Shown here: positions 57,027 through 64,000 of the stretch, piece by piece
How positions within the stretch are numbered: position 1 is the stretch's first letter
Layout: the number at the start of each line of letters is the position of its first letter
Assembly (NCBI RefSeq): GCF_013370205.1
Contig: NZ_JABWGV010000003.1
Location: 570,491 to 634,490 of the forward strand
DNA from: Qipengyuania atrilutea
GTDB lineage: Bacteria > Pseudomonadota > Alphaproteobacteria > Sphingomonadales > Sphingomonadaceae
Length of the DNA stretch: 64,000 nt
Reading direction: 5' to 3'
Position numbers and translations under genes: made by a program
The notes under the pieces: generated by a model
Databases searched by the model: none
What the model was told of the DNA's origin: nothing
The model's input: only the letters and a program-made list of their open reading frames with translations

Positions 57027-57848
57027 TTAGCTGTCCGTCGCTGACGGTGCCGCTTCGCCCAGTCCGTCACGCCGAGCGAGCAGGCGGCCGGCGACATCGT
57101 AGGTGCGCTGGTTATCGACGTCGACTGCGAACTGCCCATCGGACATTACGATCGGTACCATCTTGTAACCGAACCGCTTGGATATTTGGGCGAATATATC
57201 CTCTTTCGTTCCCCAACCGAAATAGAAGCGAATGAGGTTCGTCACGCCGAACGCCTTGGCGATCCGCTTCGGAAATTTCACGAACTGACCTCCGCCGCGG
57301 AACACTTCCGCCGCGCTAAGAGCGCCTTGGCTGCCGATCCAGTACATATTGCAGTTCGAGTAGCTGCCGTCGCGAAACTCATAGAAACGTTTTTGCCCTT
57401 CAGGATCGGCCTTCTGCACATCTTCTTTCCGCGCCAGCGCAGCGGCCGCTCCCGCCTCTTCGGCTAAAGCCTTCTCGATGAATTCTTCGTAGCCCGCGCT
57501 CGTTACAAGAACATTGTCGGCGGTCGTGAGCAATATGGGGAAGAGAGCCCCGTTCGCGCCGGACTTCGCGCTATCAACGAGGTTGAACTGCGCTTCGCGG
57601 AAGGAAAGGCGCCCTCCTCTTCGTAGCTTCGCAACGAGCGGGATCGCCGCAATTTCGTCCGGCTCGTGCGCCACGACACGAATTTCCGCAATTCGGGGAG
57701 AGAGTGAAAGGGCGTGAACCACATGCTCGATCAGCGGCTTCCCATATATCGGCACGACGCATTTCTGCGCCACATCGGCATTGGCGGCCAGTGGATCGAG
57801 AGCGCCGGAACGCTTTCCAGCCAAGACGAGAGCGGTAACCTGTTGCAT
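57027..57848 (-). CDS. Nucleotidyltransferase family protein (MobA/GlmU-like NTP transferase fold)
   Basis: A 273-residue protein. The N-terminus VTALVLAGKRSGALDPLAAN is an altered NTP-transferase loop; the usual G-G-x-G/S-x-R-M core reads AGKRSG. CVVPIYGKPLIEHVVHALSL and ILLTTADNVLVT, where the Asp would bind metal and nucleotide, support the fold. SNCNMYWIGSQGAL and AVDVDNQRTYDVAGRLLARR resemble MobA-like transferases. The sugar or alcohol substrate is unknown; pairing with a flippase suggests glycolipid or polysaccharide synthesis. It is divergent from the Nmad3 gene across 81 nt. Confidence 0.8.
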   Translation of the reverse strand: MQQVTALVLAGKRSGALDPLAANADVAQKCVVPIYGKPLIEHVVHALSLSPRIAEIRVVAHEPDEIAAIPLVAKLRRGGRLSFREAQFNLVDSAKSGANGALFPILLTTADNVLVTSAGYEEFIEKALAEEAGAAAALARKEDVQKADPEGQKRFYEFRDGSYSNCNMYWIGSQGALSAAEVFRGGGQFVKFPKRIAKAFGVTNLIRFYFGWGTKEDIFAQISKRFGYKMVPIVMSDGQFAVDVDNQRTYDVAGRLLARRDGLGEAAPSATDS

Positions 57849-57929
57849 CGCGCCAGCCTCCTAGTTCCGGCGCGAGAGGACTTGTCACGCGGACGCTCCA
57901 TGCGCAAGTGGCGCGCAAATGGTACGCTC

Positions 57930-58673
57930 ATGAAGATCATCTTTTCGCGCAAGGGCTTCGACAGCGCGGCCGGCGGCGGGCCGTCGCCGATCGTGGACGG
58001 TCGCCCGGTCAGCCTGCCCATACCGGATACGAAGGGTCTCGCGCCGACAACCTACGGAGGGCGCGGCCTCGGCGAGTTGGTGACGGCGGCGAGCCGCGGG
58101 CGACTGTCACACGCCGATCTATGCCACGACGATCCGATGTTTCTGCATGGTGGTCGCTGCATCTTCGGGCAGTGCGGCGGCGCGCAGACGCATCTCGACC
58201 GGCAGGGCGTCGGCATAGGGGACATCTTCCTGTTCTTCGGCTGGTTCGCCGGCGAAGGGCACGGCGATCATCACCGCATCTTCGGCTATCTGAAGGTCGA
58301 GGAAATCGTCCGGCTCGACAGTGCCAATGATGCGGCCCGACAGCGCTTCGCGGCTCTTGGCCATCCGCATGCCTTCGGGTTCCATCACGCGAACCGCAGC
58401 GATACGCTCTATGTCGGCGAGGGGCGGACGGCTACCCGCGCGAGCGACGCGCTAAGACTGACCCGCGAAGGTCATACGCGGACGCATTGGCGCGTTCCCG
58501 AATGGCTCGGCGAAGTGGGGCTATCCTACCACCGGGAAGCAAACCGCTGGCCCGCGCCCGATCATTTGGTGTCGGTCGCGCAAGGGCAAGAGTTCGTCGC
58601 CGATATCTCGGGCCGCGACGACGCCCGTGCATGGCTGGACGGAATCCTTGCGGAAATCAGCGATAGGTCTTGA
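57930..58673 (+). CDS. Nmad3 (nucleotide modification associated domain 3) protein
   Basis: A 247-residue cytoplasmic protein from ATG 57930. The start KIIFSRKGFDSAAGGGPSPI followed by GRPVSLPIPDTKG is the hallmark of the Nmad3 family. LCHDDPMFLHGGRCIFGQCG, HLDRQGVGIGDIFLFFGWF and HRIFGYLKVEEIVRL are further conserved blocks. Nmad domains were predicted from phage and bacterial gene neighbourhoods to act in DNA or nucleotide base modification; the biochemical role is unproven. Here it is isolated, without other modification genes. Its last 17 nt overlap the end of mmsB. Confidence 0.82.
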   Translation: MKIIFSRKGFDSAAGGGPSPIVDGRPVSLPIPDTKGLAPTTYGGRGLGELVTAASRGRLSHADLCHDDPMFLHGGRCIFGQCGGAQTHLDRQGVGIGDIFLFFGWFAGEGHGDHHRIFGYLKVEEIVRLDSANDAARQRFAALGHPHAFGFHHANRSDTLYVGEGRTATRASDALRLTREGHTRTHWRVPEWLGEVGLSYHREANRWPAPDHLVSVAQGQEFVADISGRDDARAWLDGILAEISDRS

Positions 58674-59529
58674 TGATCGCCGAGAAATCGAGCCCGCCAT
58701 TACCTGCGCCGTTGAAGTCCTCGTAAAGCGAGGCGGCCCGTGCACCGAGCGGCGTCGCGGCATCGGCCTCTTCCGCTGCGGCCATCGCGAGCCGCAAATC
58801 CTTCAGCATCAGCGCGGTAGCGAAGCCGCCCTGATAGTCGCGGTCGGCCGGACTTTCCTTGCCGACGCCGGGCATCGGCGTGTAATCGTTCAGCGACCAA
58901 CAGTAGCCGGAAGATTGCGAGGATATCTCGTAGAACTTCTGCGGATCGAGGCCGAGCTTCTCTGCCATCTTCATCGCTTCGGCAGTGCCGATCATGCTGA
59001 TGGCGAGCAGCATGTTGTTGCAGATCTTCGCGGTCTGGCCCGCACCGGCGTCGCCAGCGTGGATTACGGCCTTCCCCATGTCCCTAAGCACCGGCTCGGC
59101 ATCATTGAAGGCCTTCTCGGTGCCGCCAACCATGAAGGTGAGCGTGCCGCCTTCGGCTGCCGCAATTCCGCCGGAAACCGGCGCGTCGACCATCGCGTAG
59201 CCTTGCTCGGCCGCTTTCTCGGACACGGCTTTGGCGGTTGCGACGTCGATGGTGGAGCAGTCGATCAGGATTGCTTCTTGCGGTGCCTGGCCGATGATGT
59301 CGCTTTCGTAGACATCGCGCACGATCGCGCCGTTCGGCAGCATCGAGACGACCGCTTCGACGCCTTCCGCCGCTTCGCGGGCCGAGCCAAACGTCTGACA
59401 GCCGGCGGACTTCGCCTTGCCGAGCGCATCGTCGGACAGGTCGAAAGCCCGCACGTCATGCCCTACCTTCGCGAGGTTCGCGGCCATCCCGCCGCCCATG
59501 TTGCCGAGGCCGATGAAGGCGATTTTCAT
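58657..59529 (-). CDS. mmsB: 3-hydroxyisobutyrate dehydrogenase
   Basis: A 290-residue NAD-dependent enzyme that oxidises 3-hydroxyisobutyrate to methylmalonate semialdehyde in valine degradation. The cofactor motif is IAFIGLGNMGGGMAANL, the substrate motif is DAPVSGGIAAAEGGTLTFMV, and the catalytic Lys is in GAGQTAKICNNMLL. ATG 59529 has GGAGAG 4-9 nt upstream. It is the last gene of the minus-strand valine cluster. Confidence 0.95.
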   Translation of the reverse strand: MKIAFIGLGNMGGGMAANLAKVGHDVRAFDLSDDALGKAKSAGCQTFGSAREAAEGVEAVVSMLPNGAIVRDVYESDIIGQAPQEAILIDCSTIDVATAKAVSEKAAEQGYAMVDAPVSGGIAAAEGGTLTFMVGGTEKAFNDAEPVLRDMGKAVIHAGDAGAGQTAKICNNMLLAISMIGTAEAMKMAEKLGLDPQKFYEISSQSSGYCWSLNDYTPMPGVGKESPADRDYQGGFATALMLKDLRLAMAAAEEADAATPLGARAASLYEDFNGAGNGGLDFSAIIKTYR

Positions 59530-59569
59530 GTTCTCTCTCCGAACTTGTTTGTGCTGCAGGGGGGGGCGC

Positions 59570-60352
59570 TCAGCGACCCTTCCAATTGCCATCGCGCTTT
59601 TCGATGAAAGCCTTCATGCCTTCCTTCTTGTCCTCGGTCGCGGTGAGGATCTGGAACAGACGGCGTTCGTGCAGGAGGCCTTGATCCAGCCCCATCTCGA
59701 ACGCAGCGTTGACCATTTCCTTATTCACCTTCGCAGCCATCGGCGGCATTCCGGCGATCGTCGCGGCAGTCTTGAGAGCCTCGTCCAGCAATTCGTCATG
59801 CGGAATGACGCGGGCGACGAGGCCGCTGCGCTCCGCTTCCTCCGCATCCATCATGCGGCCTGTAAGGCACATTTCCATGGCCTTCGCCTTTCCGACGGCC
59901 AGTGTTAGCCGCTGCGATCCGCCCATGCCCGGTGCGACGCCGAGCTTGATTTCCGGCTGCCCGAACTTCGCGTTTTCACTCGCGAGAATGAAGTCGGCCA
60001 TCATGGCAAGCTCGCAGCCGCCGCCGAGCGCGAAGCCGTTGACGGCCGCGATCCAGGGTTTGCGGGTGTCCTTGACGAGCCGGCTGGTCCAGCGACTAAA
60101 AAAGTCTTCGTTATAGAATTCGGCGGCCGGCTTGTCGGCCATTTCCTTGATATCTGCCCCAGCGGCGAAGGCTTTGTCGCCGCTTCCGGTCAGGACCGCG
60201 CAGCCCTGACTGTCGTCGGCCTCGAAAGCTGCGAACGCTTCGATCAATTCCTCGCATACCTGCGAGTTGAGAGCGTTCAGCGATTTCGGGCGGTTCAGCG
60301 TGACCAGAGTGACTGCGCCGCGCTGTTCGGCGGTGATGGTTTCGTAGCTCAT
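59570..60352 (-). CDS. Enoyl-CoA hydratase
   Basis: A 260-residue crotonase that hydrates methacrylyl-CoA (in this cluster) and probably short enoyl-CoAs. The oxyanion-hole segments are [14 protein letters not shown] and [19 protein letters not shown]. The two catalytic Glu positions are in GCELAM and [20 protein letters not shown]. It is translationally coupled to the hydrolase gene (ATGA) and placed between the dehydrogenase step and mmsB, the normal pathway order. Confidence 0.94.
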   Translation of the reverse strand: MSYETITAEQRGAVTLVTLNRPKSLNALNSQVCEELIEAFAAFEADDSQGCAVLTGSGDKAFAAGADIKEMADKPAAEFYNEDFFSRWTSRLVKDTRKPWIAAVNGFALGGGCELAMMADFILASENAKFGQPEIKLGVAPGMGGSQRLTLAVGKAKAMEMCLTGRMMDAEEAERSGLVARVIPHDELLDEALKTAATIAGMPPMAAKVNKEMVNAAFEMGLDQGLLHERRLFQILTATEDKKEGMKAFIEKRDGNWKGR

Positions 60353-61395
60353 AGCGGTTTCCATTCTTCGTCGGCGGGCAGGAGGGCGAAGATCTGGTCG
60401 AGCAGATCGCCGCTCACGCCTTCTGCCGTCGCTGGGTTCCATTGTGGGTCGTTCGTCTTGTCGACGATCACCGCGCGCACGCCCTCGGCAAAATCGGGGC
60501 GGGTCAAGACACGCGAGGCAATGCGGTATTCCATCGCCATGTTGTCGGCGAAATCGTCGAGCTTCTCGCTTTCCGTCATCTGCCGCAGCGCGACCTTACA
60601 GGTCTGCGGGCTTTTCGTCCGCAGTGTGGCAAGTTCCTTTGCCGCCCAATCACTGTCATCGGCTTCGAGGCTGGCAAGAATGTCTTCGTAGCTGTCGGAC
60701 GCGAAATGCCTGTTGATACGCTCGCAATTCGCTTCGACCCGCGGTTCCGGCGGCGTCACCGAAAGTTCGGACAGAATGCCGCCGATCCGGGAGGGATGTT
60801 CGATGATCCGTGCTTTCGCTTCGGCCAGCTTTTCGGACGGCAGGTAATGCGTCGCAATGCCCGCGAAGTGGCATTCCGCCCCGTCGAGCCGCGCGCCGGT
60901 TAGCGCAAGGAACTGTCCGAGCCGCCCACCGAGGCGCGACAAGTGCCAGCCTCCGCCGACGTCGGGAAACAGGCCGATGCCCGTTTCCGGCATGGCGAAG
61001 CGGGTATTTTCAGTCACGACGCGGTATTTGCACGGCAGCGCAATGCCGACGCCGCCGCCCATCGTGATCCCATCCATGAACGCGACGACCGGCTTGTCGT
61101 AGCTGAACAGCTGGTGGTTAAGCTGATACTCGCGGTAGAAGAATTCGCGGCCCGATTTTCCGCCGTCGTTCAGTGCGGAATGGCGCAGCAGGTTGATGTC
61201 GCCGCCGGCGCAGAAGCCGCGCCCCTCGGCGTGATCGAGCACGACGGCTTCGACCGCATCGTCACCAGCCCAGCCCTGCAAAGCGTCGCTCATGGCAAGG
61301 CACATATCGAGCGTCAGCGCATGGATCGCTTTCGGGCGGTTCAGGCTGATGTGACCCACGTTGCCGTGGGCATGCGTCAGAAGTTCGTCTGTCAT
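60349..61395 (-). CDS. 3-hydroxyisobutyryl-CoA hydrolase
   Basis: A 348-residue crotonase-superfamily thioesterase. [57 protein letters not shown] and [20 protein letters not shown] are diagnostic of the HIBCH group rather than true hydratases. It releases CoA from 3-hydroxyisobutyryl-CoA and avoids build-up of methacrylyl-CoA. Overlaps of 4 nt on both sides put it in the operon core. Confidence 0.94.
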   Translation of the reverse strand: MTDELLTHAHGNVGHISLNRPKAIHALTLDMCLAMSDALQGWAGDDAVEAVVLDHAEGRGFCAGGDINLLRHSALNDGGKSGREFFYREYQLNHQLFSYDKPVVAFMDGITMGGGVGIALPCKYRVVTENTRFAMPETGIGLFPDVGGGWHLSRLGGRLGQFLALTGARLDGAECHFAGIATHYLPSEKLAEAKARIIEHPSRIGGILSELSVTPPEPRVEANCERINRHFASDSYEDILASLEADDSDWAAKELATLRTKSPQTCKVALRQMTESEKLDDFADNMAMEYRIASRVLTRPDFAEGVRAVIVDKTNDPQWNPATAEGVSGDLLDQIFALLPADEEWKPL

Positions 61396-62537
61396 TGTCT
61401 GAGTAAATCCCGTCCCACGATCATGCGCATGACCTGGTTCGTACCTTCGAGAATGGAATGGACCCTGAGATCGCGCCAGAAGCGCTCGATCGGATAGTCC
61501 TTCAGATAGCCGTAGCCGCCGAACAGCTGCAGCGCGTCGTTCACGACCTTGCTGCCGTTATCGGTGGCAAGCCGCTTCGCCATAGCGGAAAAACGCGACT
61601 TGTCTGGGGCATTGTCGGTGACCTTGGCCGCCGCAAGGTAGAGCAGCGCGCGGGCTGCTTCGAGGTCGGTCGCCATGTCGGCGAGCATGAACTGGGTGTT
61701 CTGGAAGTCAGCGATGGGTGCGTCGAACTGCTTGCGGTCCTTGGTATAGGCGACCGCCTCGTCCAGACAGCGCTGCGCCCCGCCGAGGGAGCAAGCACCG
61801 ATATTGAGCCTGCCGCCATCGAGACCCATCATGGCAAAGCGGAAGCCTTCGCCCTCGGCGCCCACGCGGTTCCCGACCGGCACTTTCGCATCCTCGAAGA
61901 TTACCTGTGCGGTAGGCGATGCATTCCAGCCGAGCTTCTTCTCAGTCGCGCCGAAGCTCACCCCGGGCGTATCCTTGTCGATGACGAGGCAGGTAATGCC
62001 CTTGGTCTTGTGGTCGCTCGTCCTGACCATCGTGACGTAAACGTCGTTCACGCCTCCACCCGAAATGAACTGCTTCGTGCCGTTCAGGACGTAGGTGTCG
62101 CCGTGGAGCTTCGCCGATGCCTTGAGGCCCGCCGCATCCGATCCACTGCCCGGTTCGGTCAGCGCATAGCTGGCGATCTTGTCCATGGTTACGAGATCGG
62201 GAAGATACTTTGCTTTCACCTCGTCACCGCCGAAGCGGTCGATCATCCAGCTTGCCATATTGTGGATCGAGATGAACGCGCTGGTGGTCGGGCAGCCATA
62301 TGCCATGGCTTCCATGATGAGCGCCGCTTCGAGCCGGCCCAGGCCGATCCCGCCACTTTCCTCGGAAACGTAGATCGCACCGAAGCCGAGCTCCGCGCTC
62401 TGCTTGATTACGTCTTTCGGAAAATGGCTCTGCTGGTCCCATTCGCCGGCGTGCGGCGTGATGTTGTCGGCGGTGAAGCGACGAGCCATGTCCTGGATCG
62501 CGCGCTGGTCTTCGGTGAGCTGAAACTGTCCTGTCAT
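61392..62537 (-). CDS. Acyl-CoA dehydrogenase (probably isobutyryl-CoA dehydrogenase)
   Basis: A 381-residue FAD flavoprotein from ATG 62537 (MTGQFQLTEDQ). ACAD signatures are ALTEPGSGSDAAGLKASAKL, QLFGGYGYLKDYPIERFWRD and LEGTNQVMRMIVGRDL. The genomic position before the hydratase and hydrolase makes isobutyryl-CoA the likely substrate; isovaleryl- or 2-methylbutyryl-CoA cannot be excluded. It passes electrons to ETF. It follows the I78 lipoprotein gene by 44 nt. Confidence 0.92.
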   Translation of the reverse strand: MTGQFQLTEDQRAIQDMARRFTADNITPHAGEWDQQSHFPKDVIKQSAELGFGAIYVSEESGGIGLGRLEAALIMEAMAYGCPTTSAFISIHNMASWMIDRFGGDEVKAKYLPDLVTMDKIASYALTEPGSGSDAAGLKASAKLHGDTYVLNGTKQFISGGGVNDVYVTMVRTSDHKTKGITCLVIDKDTPGVSFGATEKKLGWNASPTAQVIFEDAKVPVGNRVGAEGEGFRFAMMGLDGGRLNIGACSLGGAQRCLDEAVAYTKDRKQFDAPIADFQNTQFMLADMATDLEAARALLYLAAAKVTDNAPDKSRFSAMAKRLATDNGSKVVNDALQLFGGYGYLKDYPIERFWRDLRVHSILEGTNQVMRMIVGRDLLRQ

Positions 62538-62581
62538 GGGCGGGTCACTAGCGCTGCTGGCCGATCGGGGGAAGGGGGGGC

Positions 62582-62881
62582 TCAGCCGCATTTAATCTGG
62601 GTGATCATCATCGCGTCGTCGTACATCACGGTCACGCGGTCTGGGCGGTAGTCCATGGTGAACATCGCACCGGGCGGGCCCCAGCGCAGCGTATCGGCGC
62701 CGGTGAGAGAAAGCACCCGGCCGCCCGTTTCGGAAGTCGCTCTTTCGCCGACCAATGACTGCGCCGCGGCAGCTTCGCATTTTCCGTCGCCATCGGGCAC
62801 TGCCACCGGCGTTTGCGGCTCTTCGTTTGCGGCAGTGCAACCTGCGAGAAGAAAGGGAAGGGTGGCTAGCAAGCTTTTCAT
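62582..62881 (-). CDS. I78 family peptidase inhibitor lipoprotein
   Basis: A 99-residue protein. The lipoprotein signal ends LPFLLAGC with lipobox Cys15. The rest matches the Inhibitor_I78 family: CEAAAAQSLVGERATSETGG, then DTLRWGPPGAMFTMDYRPDR and ITQIKCG with the terminal Cys that pairs with the first Cys. Members inhibit serine peptidases of the subtilisin/elastase class outside the cytoplasm. It lies inside the valine-degradation cluster in the same direction, 10 nt after the next lipoprotein gene upstream. Confidence 0.87.
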   Translation of the reverse strand: MKSLLATLPFLLAGCTAANEEPQTPVAVPDGDGKCEAAAAQSLVGERATSETGGRVLSLTGADTLRWGPPGAMFTMDYRPDRVTVMYDDAMMITQIKCG

Positions 62882-62891
62882 GGATACCTCT

Positions 62892-63359
62892 TTACGCCTC
62901 GCAGCGCCTGCGAACATTGGTCGGTTCTTCGCGCGGGTTTTGCGCATCCTCGATAGTCAGGCGCTCGCCGTCTTCGGATAACGACAGGCGCGTCTGCTGT
63001 TCCCAGGTTTCTCCTTCGCCCGACATCGCAAGGCCCAGGACGATCGAACCATCTTCACCTTGACTAAGGGAGCGGATTTCGCCGACGGACTCGTAGAATT
63101 CAATCTCGCGCTGCCCTATGTCGAGACGCAGTTCGGAAGACGCCATGCAATCGCCTTCGCCATAATCCCATACGCCGCGAAACCGCTCGGGAATTTCGGT
63201 AAGGTCGCGGGCGCGTGTCGGGCCGGTCTTGGTCTCGTCGGCGAGCGATCTGTCCATTCCGGTCGAAGCTGTGACGTCGCTATCGACAGGCGCTCGCTCT
63301 TCCTGCGTGCAGGAAGCGAACAGCAGCACCGCTGCGGGAATTAGGGCAATGCGCATCAT
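62892..63359 (-). CDS. Small lipoprotein of unknown function (B)
   Basis: A 155-residue protein (MMRIALIPAAVLLFASC, lipobox Cys near residue 17) with GGAG 5 nt before ATG 63359. The mature part, IPERFRGVWDYGEGDCMASS followed by alternating beta-strand-like sequence and a final RRRCEA, suggests a small beta-barrel or sandwich with a Cys pair. It resembles the next gene (RGxW, DC, a YE-x-x-GxI pattern) and the two overlap by 4 nt, so they are probably old tandem duplicates. No family is recognised. Confidence 0.75.
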   Translation of the reverse strand: MMRIALIPAAVLLFASCTQEERAPVDSDVTASTGMDRSLADETKTGPTRARDLTEIPERFRGVWDYGEGDCMASSELRLDIGQREIEFYESVGEIRSLSQGEDGSIVLGLAMSGEGETWEQQTRLSLSEDGERLTIEDAQNPREEPTNVRRRCEA

Positions 63360-63892
63360 CTGATCTCCGGACATCGGATGTATTTTTTGATTGTCGGCTG
63401 GCCGTTGCCGTCTTCTTCACGAACAGTCATCGTGCCATCACTTTGCAGCGTCAAATTCCTTCGCGTGCTCGTTGGCGTATCCGCGTAGGTGGTATCGAAG
63501 GCCGCGTCGATCATGGTGTCAGTGCGGCCGTGCACATCCGTGATCCGTCCGCCGGTCTCGAAATAGGAATAGCCGCCTTCGTCTACCGTGACGAGACGGT
63601 CCCAATCGATCGTGCCGCGCAAGCGCGGGTCGCAGTCCTCTGCCTCCGGTACTCTGCCAAGGTCGTCCTTATGCCAGTCGCCCCGAAGCCGTACAGGCAT
63701 GGTCTTGGCAAATGAAGCCGATGCAGTGGACGCGGCGATTGGCGGAGCACCATCGCCGATCCCGCCGTCCGGTTCGACAGGCATCCTCGTTTCCGCACGT
63801 TCCGGTTCGCCGATCGCCTCGCTCTCGCTCGTACAAGAGGCAAGAACGAGGCCGGATGCGGCGGCAACTAGCAGGTTTGTCCTAAGGCTCAT
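63356..63892 (-). CDS. Small lipoprotein of unknown function (A)
   Basis: A 178-residue protein with signal LLVAAASGLVLASC (Cys20), then an acidic Pro/Gly-rich linker of about 40 residues. A folded domain starts MPVRLRGDWHKDDLGRVPEA, continues with YSYFETGGRITDVHG, and ends YIRCPE. It shares the RGxW and xDC...GxI layout with its neighbour. It begins 27 nt after the mmsA stop, so it is probably co-transcribed with the valine genes. The product would sit in the envelope, unlike the cytoplasmic enzymes around it. Confidence 0.75.
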   Translation of the reverse strand: MSLRTNLLVAAASGLVLASCTSESEAIGEPERAETRMPVEPDGGIGDGAPPIAASTASASFAKTMPVRLRGDWHKDDLGRVPEAEDCDPRLRGTIDWDRLVTVDEGGYSYFETGGRITDVHGRTDTMIDAAFDTTYADTPTSTRRNLTLQSDGTMTVREEDGNGQPTIKKYIRCPEIR

Positions 63893-63919
63893 CGGCTCTC
63901 AACGCGCAACGGTAAGGTG

Positions 63920-64000
63920 CTATCCCATCGTCGGAATGATGAAGGCATCCTTGTTGTCCGCATCCGCAGTACCGTCCGGCCAGCGCTGCGTGACTTTCTT
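63920..64000 (-). CDS. mmsA: Methylmalonate-semialdehyde dehydrogenase, C-terminal fragment
   Basis: The window ends inside this gene. The last 26 codons read KKVTQRWPDG, then DAFIIPTMG and TAG. The KxVTxRWP and FxxPTM pattern is the C-terminus of CoA-acylating methylmalonate-semialdehyde dehydrogenase. The enzyme turns methylmalonate semialdehyde into propionyl-CoA, the last step served by this cluster, and mmsA is a usual neighbour of mmsB and the acyl-CoA genes. Confidence 0.78.
   Translation of the reverse strand, partial: KKVTQRWPDGTADADNKDAFIIPTMG

Overview
The window looks like chromosomal DNA of a GC-rich alphaproteobacterium, most likely Sphingomonadales and probably Erythrobacteraceae (Erythrobacter/Qipengyuania-like). 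The reasons are the NDUFA12-type complex I subunit next to a DUF2155 protein and aat, methionine synthase split into two abutting genes, a large Oar-like TonB-dependent receptor, a bacteriophytochrome with its heme oxygenase, and the order tRNA-Trp, secE, nusG, rplK, rplA. This placement is inference from gene content. I saw no IS element, CRISPR array, rRNA operon, integrase or prophage structural gene. About 98 percent of the sequence is accounted for by roughly 60 genes plus short control regions.

Layout. 1-7.2 kb, mostly minus strand: the tail of tamB, a secreted DUF1996 protein, a T4-type lysozyme, glnB-glnA behind a sigma-54-like promoter, argC, an orphan SH3 protein and an M17 aminopeptidase. 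7.2-18.6 kb: map, ccmAB, phhB, an SDR, a nucleoside (CNT) transporter with a 2-oxoglutarate oxygenase, a TonB-dependent receptor followed by a TonB-like protein, and a mannose-1-phosphate guanylyltransferase. 18.6-28.7 kb: bphO-bphP, DUF2721, a PHA-granule-type protein with XpaC and TelA, DUF389, MAPEG and a fatty acyl-AMP ligase. 28.7-37.7 kb: recX, DUF192, NDUFA12, DUF2155, aat, tRNA-Trp, a 49-residue small protein, an alanine/glycine:cation symporter, secE-nusG, msrQ, a helix-hairpin-helix lipoprotein, rplK-rplA and a 55-residue membrane protein. 37.7-44.9 kb, minus strand: a molybdopterin-binding CinA-like protein, a Baeyer-Villiger-type monooxygenase, an O-antigen polymerase-like and a flippase-like protein, and a GH3-family protein that appears to lack its active site. 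45-55.7 kb, plus strand: an ArsR-methyltransferase regulator, metF, metH in two parts, a tandem glycine riboswitch and gcvT-gcvH-gcvPA-gcvPB. 55.7-64 kb: a flippase with a nucleotidyltransferase, a divergent Nmad3 protein, then a valine-degradation cluster (mmsB, enoyl-CoA hydratase, 3-hydroxyisobutyryl-CoA hydrolase, acyl-CoA dehydrogenase, mmsA tail) interrupted by three small lipoproteins.

How the parts connect. The 45-55.7 kb block forms a one-carbon module: the glycine cleavage system makes 5,10-methylene-THF, MetF reduces it to 5-methyl-THF, and the split MetH uses that to make methionine. Glycine is sensed by the riboswitch, and SAM or SAH is plausibly sensed by the ArsR-methyltransferase protein at a 20-bp palindrome just upstream of its own start. 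GlnB-GlnA is the nitrogen-assimilation pair. The manC, Wzx/Wzy-like, GH3-like, second flippase and nucleotidyltransferase genes point to surface polysaccharide synthesis spread over three places. The last 7 kb encode the valine/isobutyryl-CoA route to propionyl-CoA.

The observations most worth a second look are the GH3-like probable pseudoenzyme in the polysaccharide cluster, the stand-alone Nmad3 gene, the operator-like palindrome in front of the methionine operon, the 49-residue protein behind CtrA-like sites, the three lipoproteins inside the valine cluster, and the unusually frequent end-overlaps of convergent genes. I did not find a clearly new multi-gene defence or mobile system.
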